Notes under the pieces: model-generated
What the model saw: only the letters and a program-made list of their open reading frames with translations
Database searches by the model: none
Told to the model about the DNA's origin: nothing
Shown: positions 24,273 to 31,978 of the stretch, one piece after another
Layout of the letters: every line of letters begins with the position of its first letter
Position numbering within the stretch: position 1 is the stretch's first letter
IMG/VR virus record: IMGVR_UViG_3300042460_002243
Location: 1 to 40,602 of that record
DNA from: a virus
DNA: 40,602 nucleotides
Strand: one strand, 5' to 3'
Program-made: the position numbers and the translations under genes

Positions 24273-24544
24273 GCCGCCGCTTCCTGCGCCTTGAGCGCGG
24301 CACGGCGTGCACGCCAGACCTCCGGCATGCTGCCGTGGCGAGCGGTGGTGTTACCCGGCAAGCGGATGACGCCGCCGGAGCTGTGGACGTAGCCCCCCAC
24401 CTGCAGCTCCCGGACCGCGGAACGGAAGCGGACGGCACTGGCCACCGTCAGGCGCTCGCGCACGGTCTCCGTCTCCAGGGCACCCTCCTTGCTCACCAGC
24501 TCGTGGATGTCGGCCGCCAGCTGCGAAACCTTGGCGGCGCTCAT
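24269..24544 (-). CDS. Small winged-helix-like early protein
   Basis: A 91-residue protein. The pattern LAADIHELVSKEGALETETVRERL, then FRSAVRELQVGGYVHSSGGVIRL, looks like a winged helix (helix, helix, recognition helix, beta hairpin). Probably DNA-binding; no family name can be given. Coupled by ATGA to both neighbours. Confidence 0.7.
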   Translation of the reverse strand: MSAAKVSQLAADIHELVSKEGALETETVRERLTVASAVRFRSAVRELQVGGYVHSSGGVIRLPGNTTARHGSMPEVWRARRAALKAQEAAA

Positions 24545-24864
24545 ACCGACCCCGCCAGCGCTTCGCCGGTGGGCCAGCAGAGGTCCACGTCCATGAAGCG
24601 GCCGATGACCTCGGCGCCCGAGTCGCCCACGCCGTTGCAGACGCTGACCAGCCTGGAGCGAAGCTTCTCGTCGCCACGCTCCAGGCGCAGCAACGGGCGC
24701 TTGTTGCTGCCCTGGCGCAGGTGCTGGCCCACGATGCGGTAGCCCTGCGCGCTGAGCACGCGGTGGGCCGCATTGGCGGCGGACAGGCGCTCGCTGAGAT
24801 TCAGGGTGAGCACCACCAGCGGCAGGCTGACGTTAGCGGTGTACAGCTTCTGATGCTGTTGCAT
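24541..24864 (-). CDS. Early protein of unknown function
   Basis: A 107-residue protein starting at the ATG at 24864 (MQQHQKLYTANVSL), with AGGAGT 6 nt upstream. It is alpha/beta in look (LPLVVLTLNLSERLSAANAAHRVL, LLRLERGDEKLRSRLVSVCNGVGDS). Not recognised. Confidence 0.7.
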   Translation of the reverse strand: MQQHQKLYTANVSLPLVVLTLNLSERLSAANAAHRVLSAQGYRIVGQHLRQGSNKRPLLRLERGDEKLRSRLVSVCNGVGDSGAEVIGRFMDVDLCWPTGEALAGSV

Positions 24865-24866
24865 GG

Positions 24867-25187
24867 TTACTCCTTCTTGATCAGGGAATGCGGGCAGCCG
24901 CCGCGGCAGGCCCTGTAGAGCTGCACGGCGGTCGGGTTGGCGAAGCTGCGGGGCGCGCGCTGGTGCTCGATGCACTTCTGCCGCGCCAGGTCGCCGATCA
25001 CCGGGCAGTCCACCGAAATGCCCTGCAGGGCACCTTCAACGGCGCTTTGAATGGCCTTTGTATCGGCGGTGTACTTGCCGCTGAGGACGGCGCTGACGGT
25101 CGGGGCCGCGTAGCCGATCTTCTTGGCCACCGCCTTCTGGCCCAGTGCGTCGCAGGCCGTGCGCAGCGTTTCGATCCAGGGTTCCAT
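24867..25187 (-). CDS. Helix-turn-helix early regulator
   Basis: A 106-residue protein. Residues 8-50 form a lambda-repressor-like helix-turn-helix: LRTACDALGQKAVAKKIGYA, then APTVSAVLSGKYTADTKAIQSAVEGAL. The C-terminal half has Cys in DCPVIGDLARQKCIEHQRAP and CRGGCPH, a possible zinc site. Such proteins occur downstream of B in BcepMu-like phages. The start overlaps the stop of the gene upstream by one nt. Confidence 0.75.
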   Translation of the reverse strand: MEPWIETLRTACDALGQKAVAKKIGYAAPTVSAVLSGKYTADTKAIQSAVEGALQGISVDCPVIGDLARQKCIEHQRAPRSFANPTAVQLYRACRGGCPHSLIKKE

Positions 25188-25645
25188 CAGGCGTCCTCCT
25201 CGTAGGCCTGGAGGACGTCGCGCCCTTGCTTGATGGCGGGTCCCAGGGCCTTAGAGTTCGGCCCCTGTCCCACCGCATCGAGCAGCTCGCGCAGCGCCTT
25301 GTGGAAGGCATGCGCGTGCTTGGTCACCCGCTTGTGCGGCGGCAACCCGTAGGGGTTGGTCAGGTTGTGGTCGAGGAGTCCGTTCGCCGTGACGCGCGGG
25401 GCCACCGGTCCGGTGTTGCGGATCAGCCGGTAGATCGCGCGCTGGCCCAGCTTTCCCCTGACACCCGATTTGACCTGGACCAGGTACTCCGCGGCCTCCA
25501 GCGCCAGGACGTAGCGCATGGCGTGGTTTCGCGACACGTCGGCCGTGGCTTCCAGGTCCCCCGTGTCGAACCGCGGCAGCTGGCGCATGGTGTTCCACAT
25601 GCGCTGGCGCTCCGAGTCGGACGGCGGTGCGATGCTAGGCACCAT
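25187..25645 (-). CDS. Early protein downstream of B
   Basis: A 152-residue protein. The start is the ATG at 25645, sharing one base with the stop of B (TGATG). The segment RFDTGDLEATADVSRNHAMRYVLALEAAEYL looks like a winged helix, and KLGQRAIYRLIRNTGPVAPRV its wing. The C-terminal half is helical. Conserved in BcepMu-like phages after B; function unknown. Confidence 0.78.
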   Translation of the reverse strand: MVPSIAPPSDSERQRMWNTMRQLPRFDTGDLEATADVSRNHAMRYVLALEAAEYLVQVKSGVRGKLGQRAIYRLIRNTGPVAPRVTANGLLDHNLTNPYGLPPHKRVTKHAHAFHKALRELLDAVGQGPNSKALGPAIKQGRDVLQAYEEDA

Positions 25646-26379
25646 CAGGCAGCCTTCCCGACCGGATGGGCTTCGCCGGTGAACAGCGCGCGCTGCTTCT
25701 GGCTCCACTCGGCCTTGGTGATGCGGGTCAGGCCCAGGCTGCGGGCGGTCTGCTCGATGCGCCCCAGGGCCACCACGATCATGCGGATGTTGCCGCGCGT
25801 GGCTTCGTGGACCTGGGCGACCAAGTCCTCGGCGACGGTCACCTCGCACAGTTCGCGGGCGACGACGGCGGTGTCCTGCAGATCCAGCGCCTCGAAGGTG
25901 ACGTGCTCGGCGATTCGGCTGGTGAAGCGGTGCATGTGCTGCAGCCGGGCCTCGATGCCCAGCTCGCCGATCAGGATGACCGGCGCCTCGGTCATGTCGT
26001 GGAGGTCGCGGAACGTATTGATCAGCCGCTTGTTGTCGACGATGTAGTCCGCCTCGTCCACGAAGATGCTGCGGCCGGACTCGGCCAGCTTCTCGGAGAT
26101 CCGCGTCACCATTCCCGCGTTGCTGCCGCCGGGCTGCACGCGCAGCTCGGCGCAGAGTTGGGTCAGCATGGAGGCCGGCGTGGACACGGCCATGGCGCGC
26201 AGGAAGACGCTCGGATACTCCGGGCGGTTGGTCAGCCAGGCGATGGCGCTGCTCTTGCCGACACCGGCCAGGCCGTCCACCAAGCCCAGGCCGGGCGCGC
26301 CGGGCGCGCGCGACGTCAGGGCCTTGGCGGCGGAGGAGAGACGCGCGATGTTTTTGACGGGTACGGTCTTGCTTCGCAT
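25645..26379 (-). CDS. B: Transposition ATPase B (AAA+ target-DNA activator)
   Basis: A 244-residue AAA+ ATPase that, like MuB, binds target DNA and stimulates the transposase, and gives target immunity. Walker A is GLAGVGKS (36-43), Walker B is IFVDEAD (105-111), sensor 1 is VILIGE (134-139). MuB has an extra N-terminal helix-turn-helix domain; this shorter protein lacks most of it, as in BcepMu. The ATG is 2 nt after the stop of A. Confidence 0.95.
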   Translation of the reverse strand: MRSKTVPVKNIARLSSAAKALTSRAPGAPGLGLVDGLAGVGKSSAIAWLTNRPEYPSVFLRAMAVSTPASMLTQLCAELRVQPGGSNAGMVTRISEKLAESGRSIFVDEADYIVDNKRLINTFRDLHDMTEAPVILIGELGIEARLQHMHRFTSRIAEHVTFEALDLQDTAVVARELCEVTVAEDLVAQVHEATRGNIRMIVVALGRIEQTARSLGLTRITKAEWSQKQRALFTGEAHPVGKAA

Positions 26380-26381
26380 AA

Positions 26382-28274
26382 TCAGGACTCCAGGTTGTGC
26401 CCAGTGGTATCGGAAGGCCCCGTTGCAGCGGGGCCTTCCTCGTTTGCGAGGCCCGGCAGGTAGCCGAAGGCCTCGAAGACATCGAGCTGGCCCTGGCACT
26501 CGGAGCTGTCGCTGTACTGCCGGTACCAGTTCTGCTCCTGCAGGCCGAGCGTCTCGCCCGCCTGCTCCTTCTTGCGCAGGGAGAGCCAGTGGCCGAAGCG
26601 CTGCTCCGGCGTCTCCTCGGATTGCTCGGAGGCGCGGATCGCGGCGCGCACCTCTTCCAGGTCGATCACCTGGCCCTGGCGGGCTGCAGGCTGGCTTGTG
26701 ACGGCCTTGGGCGGGTTGAAGCTGTGGCCCATGGCCAGCATCTCCTCTCCGCCGCTCGGCAGTTCGGCCGGCGCCGGGCCGTCCAGAGCGGCCACCATGT
26801 CGGCCGCGGTGAGCGGCATGCGCGCCCGCTGGTTGATCTCGTCGATCTGGTTCTGCTTGCGGGTGACCGCGGCCTGGCGCGACCTCTCGCGCACGTCAGC
26901 CGCGACGTTCTCCTTGGCCCAGCCGATCTTCTCCACCAGCGGCGCCACGCAGATCAGGCGGTGCTTGTGGTCGCGAATCCAGACCTTGCTGTCTTCGTGC
27001 TCGTCGTACTGGTAGATGACCTTGCGGCCCTCGTAGGCCTTGAGGTCGGCGTGCCGGTAGAAGCGGTTGCGGAAGCGAATCTCCCACTGGCGCACCGTGG
27101 CCACCCCGGAGGGGCGCAGCAGATCCGCCACCGGCATGGAGAGCGGGTTCTTCTTCAGGTTGCCGATCAGGTCGTTCGGCGCCTTGCCCTTGAGTCGGTC
27201 GCTGGTGGGCTGGGGCCAGGCGTTGTAGGCGTTGCGGAAGCGCTCCAGCGCCTCGCGCAGCTCGGCCAGGTCCGGCACGTACAGCTCGCCGCGCTTCACC
27301 TTGGTACGCATGCGCGCCAGGGCATCGTCGGTGCGGTCATCGCCGCAGAAGGTGTCGTACTGCTTGCTGAAACGCTTGTTGAAGATGCGGAAGAAGCCTT
27401 CGCCGAAGTCCTTGCCGCGGGCGTTGCCCTTGCGCGTGGGGACGTGCTCGATGCCCAGGCGGCTGAGCAACCCGGCCACGCGCTTGTTCTTGAAGCCGGG
27501 GCCGGGGTCGGTCTGGAACCAGGTGGGCACATGGTCGTAGCGCGCCATGACCGAGCACAGGGCGTAGACCGTGTCCATCGCCGACTCGTTGGCGGCCACC
27601 CAGAAGCCGTAAAGGTAGTTGCTGGCCTTGTCCACGACCGGCGTGATCTCGACGCGGAACAGGTCCTGCGTGTTCGGGTGACGCGACACCAGCTTGATGC
27701 GGTGACCGTCCGAGACCCAGACCTCGCCTACCGCCACGTCGTCCAGGTTGCGGCGGTGGTGCGGCCGGATGTTCTGGTCGTAGTAGTGCTGGCCCAGGCG
27801 CTTCGGCGAAGTCTCGGCGAGGTTGCTGGGCAGCGACTTGAGATAGCGCCTGATCCAGTGGCGCGGAACGTCCAGGTTGTGATCCTGCTTCAGCCAGAAC
27901 GAGATGTCGCCTGCGTCCGGCTGGCTGGGGCGCTGGTAGTACTCCAGGATCAGCGCCTCGCAGCCCTTCTGCTCGCGCTGGCGACCCTTGTACTGGGGCA
28001 CCAACGCCATGATGCCGCCCTCCAGGTAGGCGTAGAGGCGGCGGCGCACGGTGCTCGCGCTCACTCCCAGCTGCGCGGCCTGGGTCTTGGCCAGCCAGTC
28101 CGCCGCGGTGCGCGTGCTGATGCCCATCTGCCGCACCTTGAGCACAGCCGGCATCAACGCGGATTCGAGAGCCATGGCCTGCTCGCGCTGGGCGTCGGTC
28201 AGCCGGGACCACTCGTCCTGCTGGTGCGGCGCCAGCTCCTGCATCTGCGGCAGGGCCTTGAGGAGCGCGCTCAT
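26382..28274 (-). CDS. A: Transposase A (DDE, Mu/Tn552 family)
   Basis: A 630-residue DDE transposase that joins phage ends to target DNA. N-terminal DNA-binding helices (VRQMGISTRTAADWLAKTQA, then VSASTVRRRLYAYLEGG) are followed by the catalytic domain with VWVSDGHRIKLV (Asp189), WFQTDPGPGFKN (Asp256) and GKDFGEGFFRIFNKRF (Glu292), i.e. D, D and E with 35 residues between the last two. The mu-type beta barrel follows (FRNRFYRHADLKAYEGRKV). The C-terminal region is helical and should bind B. It overlaps the upstream gene by 4 nt. Confidence 0.97.
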   Translation of the reverse strand: MSALLKALPQMQELAPHQQDEWSRLTDAQREQAMALESALMPAVLKVRQMGISTRTAADWLAKTQAAQLGVSASTVRRRLYAYLEGGIMALVPQYKGRQREQKGCEALILEYYQRPSQPDAGDISFWLKQDHNLDVPRHWIRRYLKSLPSNLAETSPKRLGQHYYDQNIRPHHRRNLDDVAVGEVWVSDGHRIKLVSRHPNTQDLFRVEITPVVDKASNYLYGFWVAANESAMDTVYALCSVMARYDHVPTWFQTDPGPGFKNKRVAGLLSRLGIEHVPTRKGNARGKDFGEGFFRIFNKRFSKQYDTFCGDDRTDDALARMRTKVKRGELYVPDLAELREALERFRNAYNAWPQPTSDRLKGKAPNDLIGNLKKNPLSMPVADLLRPSGVATVRQWEIRFRNRFYRHADLKAYEGRKVIYQYDEHEDSKVWIRDHKHRLICVAPLVEKIGWAKENVAADVRERSRQAAVTRKQNQIDEINQRARMPLTAADMVAALDGPAPAELPSGGEEMLAMGHSFNPPKAVTSQPAARQGQVIDLEEVRAAIRASEQSEETPEQRFGHWLSLRKKEQAGETLGLQEQNWYRQYSDSSECQGQLDVFEAFGYLPGLANEEGPAATGPSDTTGHNLES

Positions 28275-29356
28275 GCCTCAGCCTTGATCTTCTTGGGGCG
28301 GCCGCGGCCACCCTTGTCGTTCTGGCGCTTGGCGTCGCGGTTCTCGGCCGAGGTCTGGTGGCGCTTGAGGATGATGTCCAGCGCGCCCTTGGCCACCAGC
28401 AACTCGCCGTCGCTGAGGGTGTGCTCGAAGTCCAGCTTGCCGGTGACGTCCTTGCCGAAGTCGTCCTGGATGCGCTGCAGCAGGCCCTGCAGTCGGGCCT
28501 GCACCGACAGAGCAGTGTGGAACACCGTGCCGGCCGCACGCTGCGCCCACTCCGGGAAGTTCTTGGCGTCCGTGTTGTCCTGCAGGCGGTCGCTGACCAG
28601 GTCCTCCAGGGCGGTGACGGCCAGCATCATCTGCTCGCCCAGGGCCACGCCCTCCTGGCGGGCATGCGCCGCGAAATCCGGCATCTTGATGCTGTCGTAG
28701 CGGTGGCGGAGCTGGCCCTTCAGATCCTTCAGCTCGGCCTGCAGGCCTTCCTTGGCTGCTTCCAGCGTGGCGATCTTCTTGTCCGCCTTCACCAGCTCCG
28801 GGTCGCGGATCTTCTCGTCGAACTCGCGAGTAGACATCTCCACCGCAGCGTCCAGGGTGATGCCGCGCACGGCTTTTCCGCTGGCCAGGGCCTGCTGTTC
28901 CTTGCGGTCCCATGCCTTGATGGCCATGGCCTTGGTGATGCCGAGCTGCGCCAACGCCTGGACGACATGCAGGTCCGGCAGGGCCGCAAAAAACTCGTAC
29001 ACCTCGATGGCGTCGTAGGCGCTACGGCGGGCGATCATGCGGCTGGCCAGCTCGGCACTGAACTGGCCCGGCAGCAAGCTGTTCTTCAGCTCCTGGAAGG
29101 CGCGGCCGGCCAGGATCTTGCCGGCCGTCTCCATCAGCAGGCCGCGCTTGCCCGCCGCCCACAGGGTCTCCACGTCGCCGGTGATGGTCTCGAAGTGCCC
29201 GAGGGTCTGCTCCAGGTAGGCCTGGAGCTGCTGGGGCATTTCCAATTGAGAATGATTCTCACGGTGTGCGGGCGCCCGCACAACTCCCGGATGAGAATCA
29301 TTCTCGCCGTGTGCGGGCGCCCGCACACGCTTGTCGGTGGTTCTAGTAGTGCTCAT
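28271..29356 (-). CDS. Early protein upstream of transposase, with Fur-box-like repeats in its start
   Basis: A 361-residue helical protein, unknown function, in the place just before tnpA in BcepMu-like phages. Residues 11-40 are two 15-residue repeats (VRAPAHGENDSHPGV, VRAPAHRENHSQLEM). A core with ELASRMIARRSAYDAIEVYEFFAALPDLHVV, a coiled coil (KADKKIATLEAAKEGLQAELKDLK) and a basic tail (KGGRGRPKKIKAEA) follow; the last is AT-hook-like (RGRPKK). The start at 29356 has GAGAGGA upstream; the ATG at 29239 would skip the repeats and has a poor ribosome site. Confidence 0.82.
   Translation of the reverse strand: MSTTRTTDKRVRAPAHGENDSHPGVVRAPAHRENHSQLEMPQQLQAYLEQTLGHFETITGDVETLWAAGKRGLLMETAGKILAGRAFQELKNSLLPGQFSAELASRMIARRSAYDAIEVYEFFAALPDLHVVQALAQLGITKAMAIKAWDRKEQQALASGKAVRGITLDAAVEMSTREFDEKIRDPELVKADKKIATLEAAKEGLQAELKDLKGQLRHRYDSIKMPDFAAHARQEGVALGEQMMLAVTALEDLVSDRLQDNTDAKNFPEWAQRAAGTVFHTALSVQARLQGLLQRIQDDFGKDVTGKLDFEHTLSDGELLVAKGALDIILKRHQTSAENRDAKRQNDKGGRGRPKKIKAEA
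29247..29328. repeat. Two 45-bp repeats, each a Fur-box-like dyad plus an 18-20 bp palindrome
   Basis: TGAGAAT G ATTCTCA (29247-29261) and TGAGAAT C ATTCTCG (29292-29306) match the 7-1-7 Fur-box pattern. Each is followed, 3 bp on, by the palindrome TGTGCGGGCGCCCGCACA (29265-29282; extended by one base each side at 29309-29328). Period is 45 bp, in frame with the protein. They lie just after a terminator and just before transposase. Confidence 0.75.
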
Positions 29357-29586
29357 GGTCCTCTCGGAACGGCTTTGAAGGGGTTAAAAAGCCCCGGCCA
29401 CCGTCGTGGCCGGGGAGCTGGCAACCAGCCCGGCTGATGGGCTGGATGGAGGAGCAGTGCGAGCAGGCACTCCGCGTCGAGTGGATCGACGTGGGGGGCT
29501 GTCGCGTTGACGAAGGCGCGGCGCAGCTGGGCCTTGGCCGTGGAGCGGGCTAGGTGCTGGCGGCGGTGGCGGCGAGGCTTGATCAT
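29353..29586 (-). CDS. Possible small early protein
   Basis: A 77-residue frame coupled at both ends by ATGA (to the genes at 29583 and 29356). The first half is basic and helical (KPRRHRRQHLARSTAKAQLRRAFVNATA, DPLDAECLLALLLHP). The last 25 residues are coded by a strong terminator hairpin, which is odd for a real gene. Coupling supports it; composition argues against. Confidence 0.45.
   Translation of the reverse strand: MIKPRRHRRQHLARSTAKAQLRRAFVNATAPHVDPLDAECLLALLLHPAHQPGWLPAPRPRRWPGLFNPFKAVPRGP
29386..29415 (-). terminator. Intrinsic terminator inside the early operon
   Basis: On the minus strand CCCCGGCCAC GACG GTGGCCGGGG is followed by CTTTTT. A perfect 10-bp stem plus T-run. It lies 30 nt before the start of the 361-residue gene, so it could limit transcription into transposase. 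Confidence 0.85.
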
Positions 29587-30062
29587 CGGCTCAGCCTCTT
29601 GGTGAGCTGGGCCATGCGGCGGCGCTTCACGGCAATCTCGACTGTGGCCTGGCCGATCTCTTTGGCGGCAAGCTCTTCAGCGTCCACCATCTCATTGCCC
29701 AGGGCGCTGACCAGGACTTCCATGGCGCTGTGGTCCTCGACGGCCCAGCAGAAGGCTGGCAGGTAGATAGCGGGCAGCTGGTGGAACTCCTTGGAGTCCG
29801 CCATCCAGCTATCCACCATGCGCTTGGTGATCGGCTTCTTGAGGCCAGGCAGCGCCAGGTTCATGCGGTCGGCGATCCGGGCACGGCTGAGATTCCGGCT
29901 GGAGCAGGCCCGACGCATGGCGCCGTCCACCTTCCCCAGGAATTCGGCCGCGACCGTCAGGTCCGGAGCGTTCGGGCGGTGGATCACCGGAGGCTGATCC
30001 AGGCCGGGGAACAGGTCCCCCTGGTTGCTGGAAAAATCTCGTGGGCGTTTTGCCGGCGACAT
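29583..30062 (-). CDS. Early protein of unknown function
   Basis: A 159-residue protein after ner. It has GLDQPPVIHRPNAPDLTVAA, a helical RRACSSRNLSRARIADRMNLALPG, KKPITKRMVDSWMADSKEFHQLPAIYLPAFCWAVEDHSAM and a basic end. A helix-turn-helix-like part (LSRARIADRMN) hints at DNA binding. Common in BcepMu-like early regions. Starts 21 nt after ner. Confidence 0.8.
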   Translation of the reverse strand: MSPAKRPRDFSSNQGDLFPGLDQPPVIHRPNAPDLTVAAEFLGKVDGAMRRACSSRNLSRARIADRMNLALPGLKKPITKRMVDSWMADSKEFHQLPAIYLPAFCWAVEDHSAMEVLVSALGNEMVDAEELAAKEIGQATVEIAVKRRRMAQLTKRLSR

Positions 30063-30083
30063 GAACCTGGACTCGGGATACAG

Positions 30084-30338
30084 TTACGCCACTCGCTTGG
30101 CGCGCTTGCGCCGAGCGGCTGGGGTGTCCGAGTACTTGCCCGGCCAGAGGACAGACACAGGCGTGCCGAGGGCTTCGCTAATGCGCTTGGCAATGCGCTT
30201 GCTCTTGTTCTTACCGGCGATGACGCGGCTAACAGTGCCCTTTGAGACCTTCAGGTCGCGGGCGACCATGGCCGGGCGGTAACCGCACTTTTCGAGCGAC
30301 GCTTTGATGTCGGCGGGGTGCACAGTTTTTTGTTCCAT
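30084..30338 (-). CDS. ner: Ner-like early regulator
   Basis: An 84-residue helix-turn-helix protein of the Ner/Nlp type: HPADIKASLEKCGYRPAMVARDLKVSKGTVSRVIAG, then KRIAKRISEALGTPVSVLWPGKY. The final WPxxY pattern is typical of Ner. Ner turns down both the early and the repressor promoters after infection. Start taken at the ATG at 30338; a GTG at 30344 inside the operator is possible. The first early gene. Confidence 0.88.
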   Translation of the reverse strand: MEQKTVHPADIKASLEKCGYRPAMVARDLKVSKGTVSRVIAGKNKSKRIAKRISEALGTPVSVLWPGKYSDTPAARRKRAKRVA

Positions 30339-30380
30339 GAGCACAACTTGTTGTGCTGATACTGAACAGGTATTTGTGCA
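30339..30380. promoter_or_regulatory. Lysis/lysogeny switch region with palindromic operator
   Basis: A 42-bp gap between divergent ner and repressor genes. It contains AGCACAAC TT GTTGTGCT (30340-30357), a perfect 18-bp palindrome, and a further half site TTGTGC at 30375-30380. For ner, a consensus TTGACA (minus strand, 30387-30382) sits 17 bp from a weak -10 CAGTAT (30364-30359), which puts the start inside the palindrome, so repressor or Ner binding would block it. The -35 lies within the repressor gene. Confidence 0.75.
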
Positions 30381-31088
30381 ATGTCAAGCATTAGAGCCCA
30401 AGAAATTGGTGAACGACTTAAGGAGGAGGTCAACCGCTTAGGCGGCCCCTCCGTTATGTCCAAAATTTTGGGCGTCCACCGGAACACCATTAACAATTGG
30501 TTTACGACTGGTGCGGCGGATGCGGAGGCACTCTCCCTCATGGCTGAGCACGGGATCGATGTGGTCTACGTGCTGCAGGGCAAGCGCGAGCTGAGCGCAA
30601 GCCTCTTTTCCAAGGGGGTCGGCGGCGGCCAGATCAGCGTGCGCTTCGCGGAACGCGACTTCTGGATTTCTCCAGACGACTACCGCTGGATACCGGTGAT
30701 GAACGTCAAGGTGGCAGGCGGCTCAGGTGCGACCGCCAGCGCCGAGAATGTCGTGGCCTTTAACGCATACCGAAAGAGTTGGCTCGATGAGCAGGGACTG
30801 CTGACCGCCGAACTGAGCGAGGTCACCATCACTGGTCGTTCTATGGAACCGGTCCTCCCCGATGGAAAATCGGTGCTGGTGAACCATTCGGACACTGACC
30901 CGCAAGGCGGCTCGATATACGTGGTGCGTCAAGATGAGGATCTGATCGCGAAGTACCTGCAGAAGCTCCCAGGCGGCAGGCTTCAAGTCAGCAGTGAGAA
31001 CGGCGCAGCCTTCCCTCCGTACGAGGTGAAGGAATCCGACATTGCCGCAGGTTCGTTTGCCATCGTGGGGCGGGTGGTCCCGCGATGA
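30381..31088 (+). CDS. c: Phage repressor, S24 peptidase (CI/LexA-like)
   Basis: A 235-residue repressor. Residues 20-65 are a helix-turn-helix (GGPSVMSKILGVHRNTINNW). Residues about 105-235 are an S24 autoproteolytic domain with the nucleophile in TGRSMEPVLPDG (Ser154) and the Lys in DLIAKYLQ (Lys191). An Ala-Gly at 112-113 (VKVAGGSG) may be the self-cleavage site. It should therefore be inactivated by RecA during DNA damage, unlike Mu c. This differs from Mu c but resembles BcepMu and lambda-type repressors. It keeps the early promoter off in the lysogen. Confidence 0.95.
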   Translation: MSSIRAQEIGERLKEEVNRLGGPSVMSKILGVHRNTINNWFTTGAADAEALSLMAEHGIDVVYVLQGKRELSASLFSKGVGGGQISVRFAERDFWISPDDYRWIPVMNVKVAGGSGATASAENVVAFNAYRKSWLDEQGLLTAELSEVTITGRSMEPVLPDGKSVLVNHSDTDPQGGSIYVVRQDEDLIAKYLQKLPGGRLQVSSENGAAFPPYEVKESDIAAGSFAIVGRVVPR

Positions 31089-31615
31089 ACATCGCACTGC
31101 GAAAGTGTCCGTTTGCGATACTGGTGACGCTGTTCCCTGTATGCGCGTCGGCTCAGCCCCTGATGCCTTTACCCATGCTGCCCAATGCCCAGCCTCGGAC
31201 TCTGGTCCTCAACGCGGGCTATGTCACTGAAGGCCTTCCGCTTGCAGAGAAGAAAGTCGGCAAAAGTGACAACGGCCGGAAGAGAGTTCGCTGGTCGATC
31301 CCAGGCGCAGAACAGGGCGTTGTAGAGATCATCGGGGACATGGAAGACGACGCCGACGTAGTTGCTTGGCGCTGCGCAAATTACGACGAAGCAGGCCAGA
31401 TGATATGGCCCATGCCCGGCAACCCGTGTTACGACCTGTCTCTGAAGATCTACAGCAAGTTGATCGATAAGCCGGAGGAGACTCTGGCCGCGCTCTTGAG
31501 CAGGGCCAAGGCCAAGGGCGGTGATGCCGCAGTCGAATACGGCCCGCTGCGATTGGAGGTTGATGGACACTTTTTCTTCGTTCGACAGCTCCGCTTGGCT
31601 AAGGCGGCTCGCTGA
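31085..31615 (+). CDS. Exported protein coupled to the repressor
   Basis: A 176-residue protein with a signal peptide (basic start, hydrophobic AILVTLFPV, cut after ASA at residue 23). The mature part contains GYVTEGLPLAEKKVGKSDNG, EQGVVEIIGDMEDDADVVAWRC and two further Cys-bearing parts (Cys97, Cys114), which could form a disulphide in the periplasm. It starts inside the repressor stop (ATGA), so it must be made in lysogens. I infer a lysogenic conversion or superinfection-exclusion role; no family is recognised. Confidence 0.8.
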   Translation: MNIALRKCPFAILVTLFPVCASAQPLMPLPMLPNAQPRTLVLNAGYVTEGLPLAEKKVGKSDNGRKRVRWSIPGAEQGVVEIIGDMEDDADVVAWRCANYDEAGQMIWPMPGNPCYDLSLKIYSKLIDKPEETLAALLSRAKAKGGDAAVEYGPLRLEVDGHFFFVRQLRLAKAAR

Positions 31616-31666
31616 AAAACAGGCTTGCTGACTTGACCGCATGCAACCCGGAATTGGAGAGGCACT

Positions 31667-31960
31667 GTGTACGTGATGCTTACCGTTGATCTTAACAACT
31701 ACGTAACCGAAGAGCAGCGTGAAGTCTTCGGTGACAGGCTACAGGAACTGCTCTGGAATAGGATTTCGCTCACCACCACCTGGTGGGCAGAGTTCAATGA
31801 CGATGCTGAAGAAGACGAAATGATCAGGGTGACGATTGACGAGGTCGCCGACGCAGCTGCGCGTGCACAGATCGCCTCCTACGAGGTGGCCGCACAGGCC
31901 GGGCAGGAAGCTCCGACCATCCACACGGTGAGGCAAGGCCTGCGCGGACGCCCTCGCTAG
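31667..31960 (+). CDS. Small protein of unknown function
   Basis: A 97-residue acidic protein (TVDLNNYVTEEQREVFGDRLQELLW, TTTWWAEFNDDAEEDEMIRVTIDEVADAAARAQIASYEVAAQ). The GTG at 31667 has GGAGAGG 5 nt upstream; the ATG at 31676 is a later option. Downstream of the repressor gene, so it may also be made in lysogens. Not recognised. Confidence 0.7.
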   Translation: MYVMLTVDLNNYVTEEQREVFGDRLQELLWNRISLTTTWWAEFNDDAEEDEMIRVTIDEVADAAARAQIASYEVAAQAGQEAPTIHTVRQGLRGRPR

Positions 31961-31976
31961 CTGGGACTTCCCGGCT
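31959..31976 (+). other. Stem-loop in front of late promoter copy 2
   Basis: AGCTGGGA CT TCCCGGCT forms a stem with one G-T pair. It overlaps the stop of the gene before it and ends 2 nt before the late promoter element, matching the terminator placement in copy 1. No T-run. Confidence 0.4.
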
Positions 31977-31978
31977 GA

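Noticed and set aside
26397-28700. A 767-codon plus-strand open frame over transposase A
   Set aside because: Antisense shadow of the transposase; no ribosome site, no recognisable domain.
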